Source of the DNA: Cyanobium sp. FGCU6
GTDB lineage: Bacteria > Cyanobacteriota > Cyanobacteriia > PCC-6307 > Cyanobiaceae
Direction of reading: 5' to 3'
DNA length: 64,000 bases
NCBI GenBank assembly: GCA_024958655.1
Contig: JANWUR010000005.1
Location: forward strand, 131,798-195,797
Part shown: one piece after another, positions 17,838 through 26,498 of the stretch
Position numbering within the stretch: position 1 is the first letter of the stretch
Layout: each line of letters starts with the position of its first letter
Made by a program: the position numbers and the translations under genes
Notes under the pieces: model-generated
What the model was told of the DNA's origin: nothing
Database searches by the model: none
The model's input: the letters and a program-made list of their open reading frames with translations, nothing else

Positions 17838-18896
17838 TCAGCGCAGCACCGTGATCAGCGTGGTGCCGACCATAAAGGCGATCCCGAGTGCGATCGCCAC
17901 CTTGCGATCTATAGTTTGCATCTCCTGCACTTCGTCGTCGCTGGCGTTGCGGGTTTTAGAGAAGGCGACGATTGCCCGGATCAAGACGATAAGGATAAGT
18001 GGATAGGCAAGCAAATAGATTTTATCCATGAATACCAGATAGCCCAGGTCTGGCAATGTGTCGGAGTAGCCTCTCTGGAGAAAGATGGCAGACAGCAGTG
18101 CGCCCATCGGTAGTGCCAGGCGAGCATCAATAGAGCGTGGGTTCACCATCAGCCCCACCAGGGCAGCCATCACAACTATCGCAAGGGGCAGCATCTGCTT
18201 CCATAAGAAAAAGCTTACGGGACGCTCAATTACCATCTCGAAGTTGGCTACTGAGTAGTTGGAGGGCTGCTCCACTTCGCCAAAGTTTGAACCATAGGCA
18301 TGCTCAAGAGTGGTGCCCCTCCAGCCTTTGAGTTTCCAGCCTGGAATCTCTAGCTTTTGATCGACTCCTGAGGAGGCTTTGTCGACTACAAAAGAAAGCT
18401 TTTGTGCGCCGTTAGTGGTGTCCTCAACTCGGATACTCAGGCTGTGGCGATCAAGGGGATAATCGGCCAGGCTGAAGGGTTGTACGAAGCGTCCTTCCAC
18501 GCGAAACTGCTGATACTTGCTTCCGTCTGGGAGCTCCTTTGGCTCCTCCATAAGCGGTTCTTGCAATTTGCCCCACTCCTCCACCATATTGGTAAACTCG
18601 ATCGTTGAAGATGGATCCAGCTCACCCTTCCAGCGAAGCCAGACATAGAGATCTGCATAAAAGGTATTGCTGGCCTGATCGAGGTCGTAGATTGCCACTG
18701 GATAAAAGCCGATCTTGACCTGCTGAGCCCCTGGTGGTGGCGAGTTGATCGGGATGTAGCTGCCCTGACGGTTGGTCTGCAGCGGAGCTTCCGGCCGGGT
18801 CGCTGTACCTCTGCCAATCGTGAGCAGCATGATCATCGCTGCACTCAGGGCAACCATCCAGATCGAAGCTCGATTCCGTTTCATCAGCAACAGCAT
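17838..18896 (-). CDS. Prokaryotic pentameric ligand-gated ion channel
   Basis: The protein has 352 aa, close to the length of GLIC. A signal-like hydrophobic N-terminus (WMVALSAAMIMLLTIG) is followed by a beta-rich extracellular domain with VKIGFYPVAIYDLD, FYADLYVWLRWKGE and the FSLADYPLDRHSLSIRVED region typical of Cys-loop-family ligand domains without the cysteines. Four membrane segments follow: M1 LWKQMLPLAIVVMAALVGL, the pore M2 near LPMGALLSAIFL, M3 LAYPLILIVLIRAIVAF, and M4 VAIALGIAFMVGTTLI. It would form a homopentameric channel in the plasma membrane; the ligand is unknown. An in-frame ATG at 18884 is an alternative start. Lower GC than the neighbours fits transfer with the island. 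Confidence 0.88.
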   Translation of the reverse strand: MLLLMKRNRASIWMVALSAAMIMLLTIGRGTATRPEAPLQTNRQGSYIPINSPPPGAQQVKIGFYPVAIYDLDQASNTFYADLYVWLRWKGELDPSSTIEFTNMVEEWGKLQEPLMEEPKELPDGSKYQQFRVEGRFVQPFSLADYPLDRHSLSIRVEDTTNGAQKLSFVVDKASSGVDQKLEIPGWKLKGWRGTTLEHAYGSNFGEVEQPSNYSVANFEMVIERPVSFFLWKQMLPLAIVVMAALVGLMVNPRSIDARLALPMGALLSAIFLQRGYSDTLPDLGYLVFMDKIYLLAYPLILIVLIRAIVAFSKTRNASDDEVQEMQTIDRKVAIALGIAFMVGTTLITVLR

Positions 18897-19139
18897 CTGT
18901 GCCTGTTCAGAATTGCAGCCCCTGCGTACGTAGGCAACGTTCTCATTTCATTTCGTCGCAAATCATGTGAGCACTGCCTGACACCATTCGCGCCCAGCCA
19001 ATTCGTGTTATCCCCCTCTTCTCTCCCCGGCAGACCGGTTGTTCCTAGCGTTGCTCGAACTTGGAGTGCCTGCGATGCTCAGGCGCTGCGTTTGCAACCG
19101 CGAGAGGCGCTTGCCGTTGCACCCTTCTGTGTCTACTCA

Positions 19140-19444
19140 CCACCCACCCCGATCTCTGCGGGGCTGATCCCGCCAATCAGCCTGAGTCGGAGCGGGGACG
19201 GCACCACCCTTCACATTCGCCCGGGCATCGGCAACACCGAGCCCCACGTGGGGGCCGACACCGAACAGGGCTGGGCGCTGGCGCCGGGGGGCGAAGACTT
19301 CGTCTTTGCCTACAGCCAGCACCGCTACACCAACCGCCAGGCGGTGCCGCTGCTGATCGCCGCGACGAGGTGTCCGGCCACTGGATCCTGGCGGACTCGC
19401 CTCCCTCCACCACCTTTGATGCGCTGCGGGCGGTGAGCTGGTGA
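19140..19444 (+). pseudogene. Frameshifted phage-like hypothetical protein
   Basis: One frame encodes ISLSRSGDGTTLHIRPG and EDFVFAYSQHRYTNRQAVP. It then loses coherence near 19360, and the same protein seems to continue in another frame as DEVSGHWILADSPPSTTF to a stop at 19444. Adding one base in the 19358-19364 region would restore continuity. The 5' limit is uncertain. The stop overlaps the GTG of the next gene, as in a compact phage operon. No family recognised. Confidence 0.4.
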
Positions 19445-19665
19445 TCGCCACCACGGACTGGAGCTACTGCGAGGTGGCCAATGAACCGGCCCAGTTCTGG
19501 GAGCCGCTGATCCTTCCCCCCGACTTCGCGGCGCTGAACATCAGCAGTGCGGCGATGAGCTACTTCAAGCCACCTGATGGCAGCGAGTGGCTGGCGATCG
19601 GCGGCCACGGCCTGCTGCTGCGCGCCAAGGACGCGCCCGCCCCACAGGGAGGAGCAGGTCCATGA
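19441..19665 (+). CDS. Small hypothetical protein in phage-like operon
   Basis: The product has 74 aa from a GTG start that overlaps the preceding stop by 4 nt. Its own stop overlaps the next ATG by 4 nt. The sequence (WSYCEVANEPAQFWEPL, YFKPPDGSEWLAIGGHG) is globular and not low-complexity, supporting a real gene. I recognise no domain. The tight overlaps and neighbours suggest a phage structural or accessory gene cluster. Confidence 0.5.
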   Translation: MIATTDWSYCEVANEPAQFWEPLILPPDFAALNISSAAMSYFKPPDGSEWLAIGGHGLLLRAKDAPAPQGGAGP

Positions 19666-20723
19666 CCTGGCAGGTGTTCTGCCAGAGCTTTGCCCCCGGC
19701 AGCTGGAAGTGGACCAGCAAGGATCCGGCCTCAATCGGCATGCAGCTCGACGGTGCCTTCCGGGCCTTCGCCGCGGTGGTGAACGCCCTGCCCGGCAACG
19801 CCAGCACGCCCCTCTCGGTGATCCGCTCCCATGCCGATTCAACCGCCAACCGCTGGGGCTACACCTGGCAGCTGGGCCATCCCGTGGAACCCGCCCACCT
19901 CTGGTTCCTCGCCGACAGCAGCACGGCCCAGGGGGAGACCCAATCCAGCAGCAGTGCGGTCTTTGGGAACGCGCTGGCCAGCACCTTCACCAACAACACC
20001 AGCAACGGCGGCTACGGCACCTACAACAATTCCACCATCAGCAGCACCGCGCTGGCCTACGTCGACAGCACCCTCAGCGGTGCCACGTCGATCGGCGCGA
20101 TCCTGCTGATCGCCCAGGACACCACCCCCGGCAAGGAGTTCTTCTGCTGGGCCCTCAAGACCCACGGCGGCAACGACGAGCTGCATCGCGACTGCTGCCA
20201 TGCCCTCTACAAGAGCCCGGGCACGACGGGCTGGTGCTCGATCGCCATCTTCCCCCCCACCAGCAAGCAGTTCTACGGGCAGGTGGTGTTGCACGGCTAT
20301 TCGGGCAGCCGCTTTGGCGGGCTGCCCTCGGCGATCGGCGCGAGCATCACATCCAACGGCCACCAGCTGCGCAGCGGCATCGCCCTGGGCCACTACGACT
20401 TCACTCTCCAGGCCCAAGGGCTCTTTGATTCACCGCCACCGCTGATCCAGCTGCCGGCGCCGCTGTTCATCGGCTCCACCTCGATCCGAAGCGCCAGCAC
20501 CCACTTCGGCAAGGTGACGCGGCCCGATGGGGTGATGCTGCAGCTGGGCCAGCGCTCCAGCGAGCGGGACGCCGCTCCCGCAGCCGTTCGCCCTTGCCGA
20601 GGCCGTAGTCGGCCTCCTTCTGCATCGGAGCCTGCTGCCCTTGAGCTCGATCGCCTGGAAGCTGACGGTGGCGGTGGTGCGGGCCATGGACGGGGACGGA
20701 AGGGGGCAGAGATGACGAAGTGA
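19662..20723 (+). CDS. Phage-like hypothetical (structural?) protein with altered tail
   Basis: The protein has 353 aa from the ATG at 19662, coupled to the preceding gene. Residues 1 to about 300 look like a real, Ser/Thr/Gly-rich beta protein (TWQVFCQSFAPGSWKWTSK, NGGYGTYNNSTISSTALAYV, FYGQVVLHGYSGSRFGG), as in phage tail or virion decoration proteins. After about position 20570 this frame becomes Arg/Pro-rich. A different frame there reads sensibly (ALAEAVVGLLLHRSLLPL, then WKLTVAVVRAMDGDG), so the C-terminus is probably a fusion to a relic of another gene after an indel. Structural function is inference. Confidence 0.5.
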   Translation: MTWQVFCQSFAPGSWKWTSKDPASIGMQLDGAFRAFAAVVNALPGNASTPLSVIRSHADSTANRWGYTWQLGHPVEPAHLWFLADSSTAQGETQSSSSAVFGNALASTFTNNTSNGGYGTYNNSTISSTALAYVDSTLSGATSIGAILLIAQDTTPGKEFFCWALKTHGGNDELHRDCCHALYKSPGTTGWCSIAIFPPTSKQFYGQVVLHGYSGSRFGGLPSAIGASITSNGHQLRSGIALGHYDFTLQAQGLFDSPPPLIQLPAPLFIGSTSIRSASTHFGKVTRPDGVMLQLGQRSSERDAAPAAVRPCRGRSRPPSASEPAALELDRLEADGGGGAGHGRGRKGAEMTK

Positions 20724-20772
20724 TGTCAGAATGCAATCAACCTGATGTCCACCAATTCAGAGGCCGGAACCG

Positions 20773-21207
20773 ATGGCCACGCTCACGCTGCGCAACGTGC
20801 CCGACGACCTGGTGGCACGCCTGAAGGCCCGTGCCAAGCGGCACCGGCGCAGCCTCAACAACGAAACGATCGCCGCCCTGGAGCTGGCGGATGCGGCGGC
20901 CAGTGGAGCGACGCCCCAACCGGCTGCCGAGCCTGTGGACATCGAGCCCACATTGCGCCGCATGCAGGAGATCAGCGCCGGGCTGCGGGCCCAGGCGGCC
21001 GCTGAGGGGCGCGAGATTCGGCAGGTGCCGCCGCTGCCGCCGATGACGGAGGTGGAGAAGGCGGCCGAGCGCGAGGTTTTCGCGCACCTGCGCAGCCAGT
21101 TCAAGGGGCCGCCACTGACCAGCGAGGAGATCATCGCGGCGATCGAGCGGGACAGCCATCCCCCGGAACTGGATCGCTTCGGGTACCGCATCAACTCGGA
21201 CTCCTGA
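20773..21207 (+). CDS. FitA/VapB-type ribbon-helix-helix antitoxin
   Basis: The protein has 144 aa. The N-terminus MATLTLRNVPDDLVARLKAR and the helix HRRSLNNETIAALE are the Arc-type ribbon-helix-helix of FitA-like antitoxins. The C-terminal part (HPPELDRFGYRI end) would bind the toxin. It is longer than usual owing to an acidic middle segment. The stop TGA overlaps the ATG of the following PIN gene by one base (TGATG). It lies in the prophage-like region between phage-type genes and a helicase remnant. Confidence 0.85.
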   Translation: MATLTLRNVPDDLVARLKARAKRHRRSLNNETIAALELADAAASGATPQPAAEPVDIEPTLRRMQEISAGLRAQAAAEGREIRQVPPLPPMTEVEKAAEREVFAHLRSQFKGPPLTSEEIIAAIERDSHPPELDRFGYRINSDS

Positions 21208-21599
21208 TGCTGGTCGCTGATACCAATGTGCTGATCGAGCTCTTTGTACCCAGCTCCGTCTCCCAGGTCGTTCTGGATTGCAGAGACGCCGACAACGATT
21301 GGTGGCTGCCCAGCCTGTGGGTCCCAGAATTTCGCCATGTTCTTCTGAAATTCCTGCGGATCGGGCGGCTCGATCTGTCCACAGCCCAGAACCATATGGC
21401 TGTGGGTGAGCAGAGGTTCCTGCCACGAACCATGACGGTCTCCAGTGCCGAGGGCCTGCAGCTGGCCCTCCGCCACGGGTGCTCCAGCTACGACGCCGAA
21501 TTTGTGGTTCTCGCCCAACAGCTGCAATGCCCACTGCTGACGTTTGACCGCAAGCTGTTGCAGCTGTTTCCAGAGGTGACGCTGAAACCGGGCTCGTAG
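21207..21599 (+). CDS. VapC-family PIN-domain toxin
   Basis: The protein has 130 aa. It starts MLVADTNVLIELF with the first catalytic aspartate, has the acidic SAEGLQLALRHGCSSYDAEF region, and ends LLTFDRKLLQLFPE with the final PIN aspartate. It is presumably an RNase toxin neutralised by the preceding antitoxin. The 3' end lies just before the antisense helicase remnant and probably truncates it. The SSYDAEFVVLAQQL motif is typical of VapC proteins. Confidence 0.9.
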   Translation: MLVADTNVLIELFVPSSVSQVVLDCRDADNDWWLPSLWVPEFRHVLLKFLRIGRLDLSTAQNHMAVGEQRFLPRTMTVSSAEGLQLALRHGCSSYDAEFVVLAQQLQCPLLTFDRKLLQLFPEVTLKPGS

Positions 21600-22334
21600 C
21601 ACTGGCGCCGGCAACAGCACAATCAGGCCGATCACATCCACCGGCAGGCTGGGTTCACAGCGGAAGCTCATCCGCAGCGATTCGCCGGAGCGCAGCGAAG
21701 CCTCGCGCACACGGCGGTGAGGCAATCCTCCCTCCACCAGCAGATCGGGCAGGGCCTCGTACTGACTGGCCGTCCAGCGTGACTGGTGCAGCTGGTGACG
21801 CAGCCGCAGTACCAGCACCTGGGTGCGCTTGGCCACAGCCTTGGTGCGGATCACGGAGGCCCGGGCTGCCAGGTCCGGCTCCAGGCCGCTGAGGGCACGC
21901 TCGGCCACAAAATCGGCCAACTCCACCACCAGGGGATGCGAGCGAGTGATCAGCTGACAGCCGTGCAGCTGGCTGCCCTCGCGGGCCGGTGAGCGAAAAC
22001 TCCGTCGCAGCTTGCCGCCGAGGCCGTGGTTGCGCAGGCGCTCGTGCAGGGCCTGGCGGTTGTCCTCCAGGCGGGTGAGATCGAGCTCCCAACCGATGCC
22101 CGATGGCAGGGGGCCGATCGGCAGGTAGAGGCGGCGGCAGGCGTTGCGCACCAGCCGCTCCACCGCGTCGGCGCTGCCGAGGGACTCGCGGGTGCGGTCC
22201 CATTCGCGCAGCGCTTCTTCCGGCTTGAGGCTGCGCTGGGCAAAGATCGTGCGCGTGGCCTTGGCGTTTTCCTTGGCGCTCTGCCATTCGGCCTGCGGCA
22301 CCGACCTCACAACGCAGCCGATCGCCCGCGGCAC
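21600..22334 (-). pseudogene. SNF2-type helicase C-terminal remnant (DrmD-like?)
   Basis: The minus frame from 22334 encodes ITRSHPLVVELADFVAERAL, then ASVIRTKAVAKRTQVLVLRL. This pattern is found at the C-terminus of SNF2-related helicases such as DISARM DrmD, where an H-P-L-V helix is followed by a conserved RT...V.KRT strand. None of the helicase motifs are present, so this is only the tail of a gene. The frame remains open through the antisense of the VapBC genes, but that part looks like shadow. The specific DrmD identity is uncertain. Confidence 0.5.
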
Positions 22335-22455
22335 AGCTGCGCTGGTGCGTTGGATGGTCTGGGGTGTGCCATTGGTTGCCCGGCCCTGTCACCTTCCGCG
22401 CTGGTGGAGCGGGGCGGCCCGATCAGGCTGGTGGGTAGCACTTTCAGCCAACGCC

Positions 22456-22593
22456 ATGCTCCGCATTCACGGCGACCGCGTCAGCCTGCTGGCGGCCCTG
22501 GCGGCCCACTGGGCCGACCAGCAGCTGCAGATCCCGACGGCGCTCAAGCCGGTGGTGCAACCGATCCGCCGGCGGCCTCGGCCGCTGCGCTGA
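22456..22593 (+). CDS. Small hypothetical protein
   Basis: A 45-aa ORF starting MLRIHGDRVSLLAALAAHWA and ending RRPRPLR. Its codon use and amphipathic helix look natural. It ends 9 nt before the convergent endolysin relic. No family recognised; it may be spurious. Confidence 0.3.
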   Translation: MLRIHGDRVSLLAALAAHWADQQLQIPTALKPVVQPIRRRPRPLR

Positions 22594-22602
22594 ACGCTCC
22601 GC

Positions 22603-23988
22603 TCAGCGGATGGCGTCCACCACCACCGCCCACCCCTTGCCCGGCGCATAGCGGTAGGCACCGCCGCCAATGGGCTCCACCATCCAGCGCTTGCCGTAGC
22701 CGCAGGCCCGCGTAGCGGTAGTTCAGCCGGCTGAAACTCAGCCCCATCCCCTTGGGGTTGAGGGTGGTGCCATGGATCAGATCCGGCTCCCCCCAGGGGT
22801 CGTTCACCACCACCTGGGTGGGGGTGTGTCCGTAGACAATCAGCCAGTGGCACGAGCCGGTGGGTCGATCCACAGGGCCCCGGAGGATGTAGCCGCAGGG
22901 GATGGGGACGCCGCGGTTGATCTGCCGCTCGATCAGCTGGAAATCCGCGTTCTGCACCAACCGGGCCCTGACGCCGAAATGGGCGAGTGCACGGAGCTGG
23001 GCGCTGGCGTCGGTGGTGTCGCCACTGGTTCTCTGCTCGCCGTCTGCGACGCCGAGGTGCTGCACCACCGTCAGGACCTGGTCGTCGCCATTGGCGCCCT
23101 TGAGCGTGCCGGGCTTGATGCCCTCCAGGAGCATGGCGCAGCTGGAGGAGAAGCAGGTGCGGTCGCGCTGGGCCAGCTGGGCGGAATCGCGCTGATTGAA
23201 CCGGGGCACACCCACCAGCGGGTTGGGGTACCGAATCACGCCTGCCCGGCCCGGGGGCTTGCTGTTCACCCGAATGGGGGATGCGCTCCAGAGCGCGGCT
23301 TCTGCTTTACGGCGCCGCCGCAGGCCGGCCTCGCTGGGACCGCCGGGATTGACGTAGAGCATCAGCGCCGCGGGAAGCTTCTCCAGCTCACCGGACTGCA
23401 GCACCTTGGTGATGGTGGTGAACCCCTGGCTGCCGAACCAGGCCGGGCCGCAGTTGTAGGTGAACGACAGCAGTGCTGCCTGCTGGTTGGTGCCCAGCTC
23501 CGCCCAGTCAGGGATGCGCTGGGTCAGCAGGTGATGATCCCGCTCCAGCTGGACGGCTAGCAGGGCATCGGCCAGCTCCTGGCTGATCCGATCGCCCTGC
23601 TTCACCGCTGCACCGTCGTTGTAGGTGGTGCTGCCCAGCCGATGGTCCAGGGACAAGCGCCGGTCTCGGGATCGGGGTAGGCGGTGAGCCGGCAGCCCTC
23701 GAACTCCTTGACCAGGGGCAGAGCCACCGCGACGGCCGCGGGGATCTCAGTGGTCGTGGCCGGTTTGTCCGGCCACGCATGCGGCGCCTTGGTCTCCCCT
23801 GCGGCCTTCCACAGGTCCCGCAGCTCACTGCCCTCAGCCAGCGCGGCTGGATCCAGTGCCGTCAGCCGATCAAGCACCGCCTGCAGCCAGGCGCGGTGAT
23901 GGCTCTTGGCCGGGTCGTAGTGGCTGACGTAGTTGCTGGTGGGGACTGGAGGCTTCCCCTGCTGAAGCGACCTGCTCCTGGCTGCCAC
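22603..23988 (-). pseudogene. Phage-type endolysin: GH24 lysozyme + C39-like peptidase, frameshifted
   Basis: The 5' frame (23988 to about 23635) carries VKEFEGCRLTAYPDPETG and PWTIGW, the N-terminal GH24 lysozyme core with its catalytic glutamate. The next frame picks up at GSTTYNDGAAVKQGDRISQE, then LLSFTYNCGPAWFG. A C39_2-like peptidase region follows, with RDRTCFSSSCAMLL and SCHWLIVYGHTPTQVVVNDP. A last frame change near 22715 gives the sensible end (KRWMVEPIGGGAYRY, then GWAVVVDAIR) with stop at 22603. Two single-base indels (about 23633 and 22715) would account for everything. A truncated paralogue lies at 34733-35410. Confidence 0.75.
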
Positions 23989-24347
23989 CGCTCCAGGTCT
24001 TCCGGCGACGCCCCCTCCAGCCAGGCCGAGAAGGCCTCATCGCCCATCTGACCGAGGGCGTGATCCGCTGCAGCCCGCGGGTCGAACAGAGCAAACAGCG
24101 GACCCAGGTCGTCTGTGGCCCAGCTCTCGCCGGTGAGGGCCTCCAGCTTCTGGCGCACCACCTGCTCGAGCTCGGCTCCGGAGCAGCGCTGCAGCAGCCC
24201 CGGCAGCAGGGGATCGAGCTGGCGGAACAGCACCGGCGCGACCGTCAGGATGCGGCGCTGCACAAACCACCGCGCCAATGGTTTCACGACAGCCTCCACG
24301 GCGCCCAGGGCCAGGAAGGCAATGGCCAGATCAAGCAGCCAGCGCAT
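23862..24347 (-). CDS. Membrane-anchored hypothetical protein of lysis module
   Basis: From the ATG at 24347 the protein has 161 aa. A single N-terminal membrane segment (WLLDLAIAFLALGAVEAVV) is followed by a soluble helical part (LFRQLDPLLPGLLQRCSGAE, EQVVRQKLEALTG). The last 40 residues become Ser/Thr/Pro/Arg-rich and overlap the endolysin relic by 127 nt, so the 3' end may be displaced by an indel. The start overlaps the end of the next upstream small membrane gene by 17 nt. Position between sigma-like and endolysin genes suggests a holin or spanin accessory, but this is inference. Confidence 0.45.
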   Translation of the reverse strand: MRWLLDLAIAFLALGAVEAVVKPLARWFVQRRILTVAPVLFRQLDPLLPGLLQRCSGAELEQVVRQKLEALTGESWATDDLGPLFALFDPRAAADHALGQMGDEAFSAWLEGASPEDLERWQPGAGRFSRGSLQSPPATTSATTTRPRAITAPGCRRCLIG

Positions 24348-24699
24348 CGTCCCCGTCCTCATCGCTTGTGCTGGAGCGGAACTGCCCCAATCGGTTCCTG
24401 GGCGGCAGGTGCCGCACCACGGCAGCCGGGATGCCGCCATCGGGGCCGCCGCCACCTGGACCGCGACCACCGGTTCCGGGGCCATGCCCCCGGCCGGAGT
24501 CCATGAAGTAGGTGGCGGCCGACTGACCCGCCAGGGCGATCGCTGGCAGGGCCAGTGCCCAACGGCTCTCGCACAGGGCGATGTCCTTGGCGCGGACTTC
24601 GCAGACCCCCACAAAGGCCATCAGCGAGAGGATCTCAGCGCCGACCAGGGCCAGGATCGGGGCGGTGTTGCTGCTCAGTTGCGGTGGTGCCATCGGCAT
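24331..24699 (-). CDS. Small membrane protein of lysis module, copy 1
   Basis: The protein has 122 aa. Two hydrophobic stretches (ILALVGAEILSLMAFVGVC and ALALPAIALAGQSAATY) are followed by a Gly-rich tail. The AFVGVCE...CESRWALALP pattern is shared with the 81-aa protein at 35407-35652 (AFVGACE...CRSRSTALAL), so it belongs to a duplicated module. A holin-like role beside an endolysin gene is plausible but not shown. Confidence 0.5.
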   Translation of the reverse strand: MPMAPPQLSSNTAPILALVGAEILSLMAFVGVCEVRAKDIALCESRWALALPAIALAGQSAATYFMDSGRGHGPGTGGRGPGGGGPDGGIPAAVVRHLPPRNRLGQFRSSTSDEDGDDALAA

Positions 24700-24783
24700 C
24701 AGTGGGGCCGCCGCAGGCGAACCGGCCAGCCCTCCATGGGCCTTTGCCAGGCAGGCCCTTAGACCCAGCTGCAGGAAGGGGCC

Positions 24784-25318
24784 TCAGCCCCCACCTGCAA
24801 GCTGCTGGCGCAGGGCGGCGATGGCCTTCTTCTGGGCCCGCTGCACCGACATGGCGCTGATCTCGAGCCGCTCGGCTGCAGCGCGGAGTGACAGGCCCTC
24901 CAGGAGCGTGAGCCGCAGCGCCGTGGCCTGGGCGGCAGGCAGCTGATCCACCAGCTGCTCCAGCGCCAGCTGCTGCTCTGCGCCGCTGGAAGCCGGCTCG
25001 GGCTCAGGGGAAGCCAGCTGATCGAGCAGGCACGGCTCGCCATCAGCGCTGGCATCGAGGCTGAAGTGCCCCAGCGGGCTCGCCGGCCCTGCAGCGGGGG
25101 GCGGAGCGAACCAGGGCCTCACGGGCCACCTGGATCAGATCCTCCCGCTCCACCAGCGGGAACAGGCGCCGGGCAGCGGCGGAAGCAATGGCATCAGCCA
25201 GGGGCAGGTGCTCCAGCACCAGGGCATCGCGGGCCTTGAGGGCAGCACGGCTGAGAGCCGGGGACTGCCGGGCAGCAACCGGCTGCTGGCGGCGGGAGGG
25301 GGAAGCGAGGGAAGCCAT
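24784..25318 (-). pseudogene. Sigma-70-family factor, internally deleted
   Basis: The N-terminal frame (start 25318) encodes RDALVLEHLPLADAIASAAA and LVEREDLIQVAREALVRSA, the sigma region 1.2/2 start. The C-terminal frame (to 24784) encodes AAQATALRLTLLEGLSLRAA and SVQRAQKKAIAALRQQL, the region 4 helix-turn-helix. Compared with the intact paralogue at 35713-36369, about 35 residues of region 2 (from YLRRCITGAL on) are missing at a frame change, and a short segment is also lost inside region 4. Without region 2 it could not recognise a -10 element, so it is a pseudogene. Confidence 0.75.
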
Positions 25319-25470
25319 CGGGGAGACAGCGGAGAGCCCCACCCCCACCGGCCGGCCGCAGCGCCGTGGCAAGGACGCCCCCTTGGGGGCGCATGGCCCG
25401 ATCCTTGACGCGGCGTGAGGACTGGCCGAGGGATGCGGTGGGTGCGCGCCGGCCCAGTGGCCAACCCCTA
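25319..25470 (-). promoter_or_regulatory. Conserved leader with hairpin, copy 1
   Basis: About 150 bp upstream of the dead sigma gene is strongly conserved with the segment upstream of the intact copy (36370-36520), although neither seems to encode protein. It contains an inverted repeat GCCCCC-TT-GGGGGC at 25377-25390. It may be an operator or 5'-UTR element controlling the sigma gene; the exact start of transcription is not visible. Confidence 0.4.
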
Positions 25471-25619
25471 ACCCACTGCTGGTGTTGCGGGGCATCAGCC
25501 CAGTGACCGCTCAGTCGAACCGAACCGTCAGGTCGATGCTGTGCGCCCCCCTCACTGAGGACCGCCCTGCCTCATTCACCACGCTCAGCAGAAAAGAGAG
25601 AGGGGATGCCGAATGTGCA

Positions 25620-26166
25620 TCAGTTCAGATCAAGTCCTTTAAACGTCGCCGTCTTCACATCGTTAAAGAAGATCGGATCGATCTTGTCGATCACATCAGT
25701 GTCGACCTCCAGGAATGCACGCTTATTCTCGCCGGGGATCAAGGCGCAGCGGGCGCCATTGTCCATAGCCACTTGCAGGGGTTCCACCAGGGAACGGGCA
25801 GCCTTGATATTGCCCTGGATGCTCATGTCACCCATGACGAGCATGCCTGCCCTGGCGGGTGCGCGGCGGATGGCGGAAAATGCAGCGAGGAAAAATGCCA
25901 CGCCAACCTCGGCTTCAACCTTGTTGCCCAAAAGGTCGATGGCTTCAACGTTGTAGTCGGCGCCTCACCACCGTGAGGCCCAGCTCAATGGCTGCTGCGT
26001 CGGAGGAGGCGCAGTACTTGCCGAGCAGGTACTCGAGCACGAACACCGGCACGTTGGCGCCCACCTTCACGGCCCGTACCAGGTCCTTGCGGACGCACTT
26101 GCCCGCAAAGACCTGGTTAACCTTGTCGTCGAGGGCGTCGCGGCTGATGGTGGCGGTAGCGGTCAT
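25620..26166 (-). pseudogene. brxL: BrxL remnant (type I BREX), central part deleted
   Basis: The N-terminal frame from the ATG at 26166 encodes VNQVFAGKCVRKDLVRAVKV and ANVPVFVLEYLLGKYCA, typical of BrxL. It ends at 25945. The C-terminal Lon-like part lies in another frame (about 25975 to 25620): EAIDLLGNKVEAEVGVAFFL, LVMGDMSIQGNIKAARSLVE, and FLEVDTDVIDKIDPIFF. Normal BrxL is near 680 aa; here roughly 500 central residues, including the whole AAA+ core, are gone. The ATG overlaps the antitoxin stop by 4 nt. The gene cannot encode an active BrxL and marks this locus as a dead type I BREX. Confidence 0.82.
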
Positions 26167-26498
26167 CGAGCTGGGGTGGCGGGCTTGCCGGCGCGGGGCA
26201 CAAGGGTGATTTCCACGTCACAGCCGAGGACATCGGCATAGCGACGCAGGGTGGTGAGTGCTGGCAGATGCTTGCGGGAGCCCTCCAGCCGACAAATGGC
26301 ACTGCGCGTGGTGCCCATCCTTGTCGCCACTTCCTCCTGGGTGAGGCCAGCCCGCTTGCGGGCATCGAGCAGTTGCCTGAGCAGACGGAACTCGACAGCA
26401 GCTTCCTCCCTGGCTGCGCTGTAGCCGGGGAGCTGCTCGGCCCTTGCCCGCTCCGCCTCTCGATCGCGTGCGACGGGTTGGTAGGGGATGTCAGCCAT
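26163..26498 (-). CDS. Xre-family antitoxin (HigA-like)
   Basis: The protein has 111 aa from the ATG at 26498. A helix-turn-helix is clear: RKRAGLTQEEVATRMGTTRS followed by AICRLEGSRKHLPALTTLRR. This is the Xre/HigA type that pairs with RelE/HigB-like toxins and autoregulates. Its 5' end overlaps the toxin stop (toxin first, as in higBA), and its stop overlaps the brxL remnant start (ATGA). The TA pair therefore sits inside the former pglZ-brxL operon and could have controlled it. Confidence 0.88.
   Translation of the reverse strand: MADIPYQPVARDREAERARAEQLPGYSAAREEAAVEFRLLRQLLDARKRAGLTQEEVATRMGTTRSAICRLEGSRKHLPALTTLRRYADVLGCDVEITLVPRAGKPATPAR

Noticed and set aside
20757..21599. Continuation of the helicase-remnant frame through the VapBC genes
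   Set aside because: The VapB and VapC proteins on the plus strand are clear, so the minus frame here is shadow; only 21600-22334 looks like helicase.
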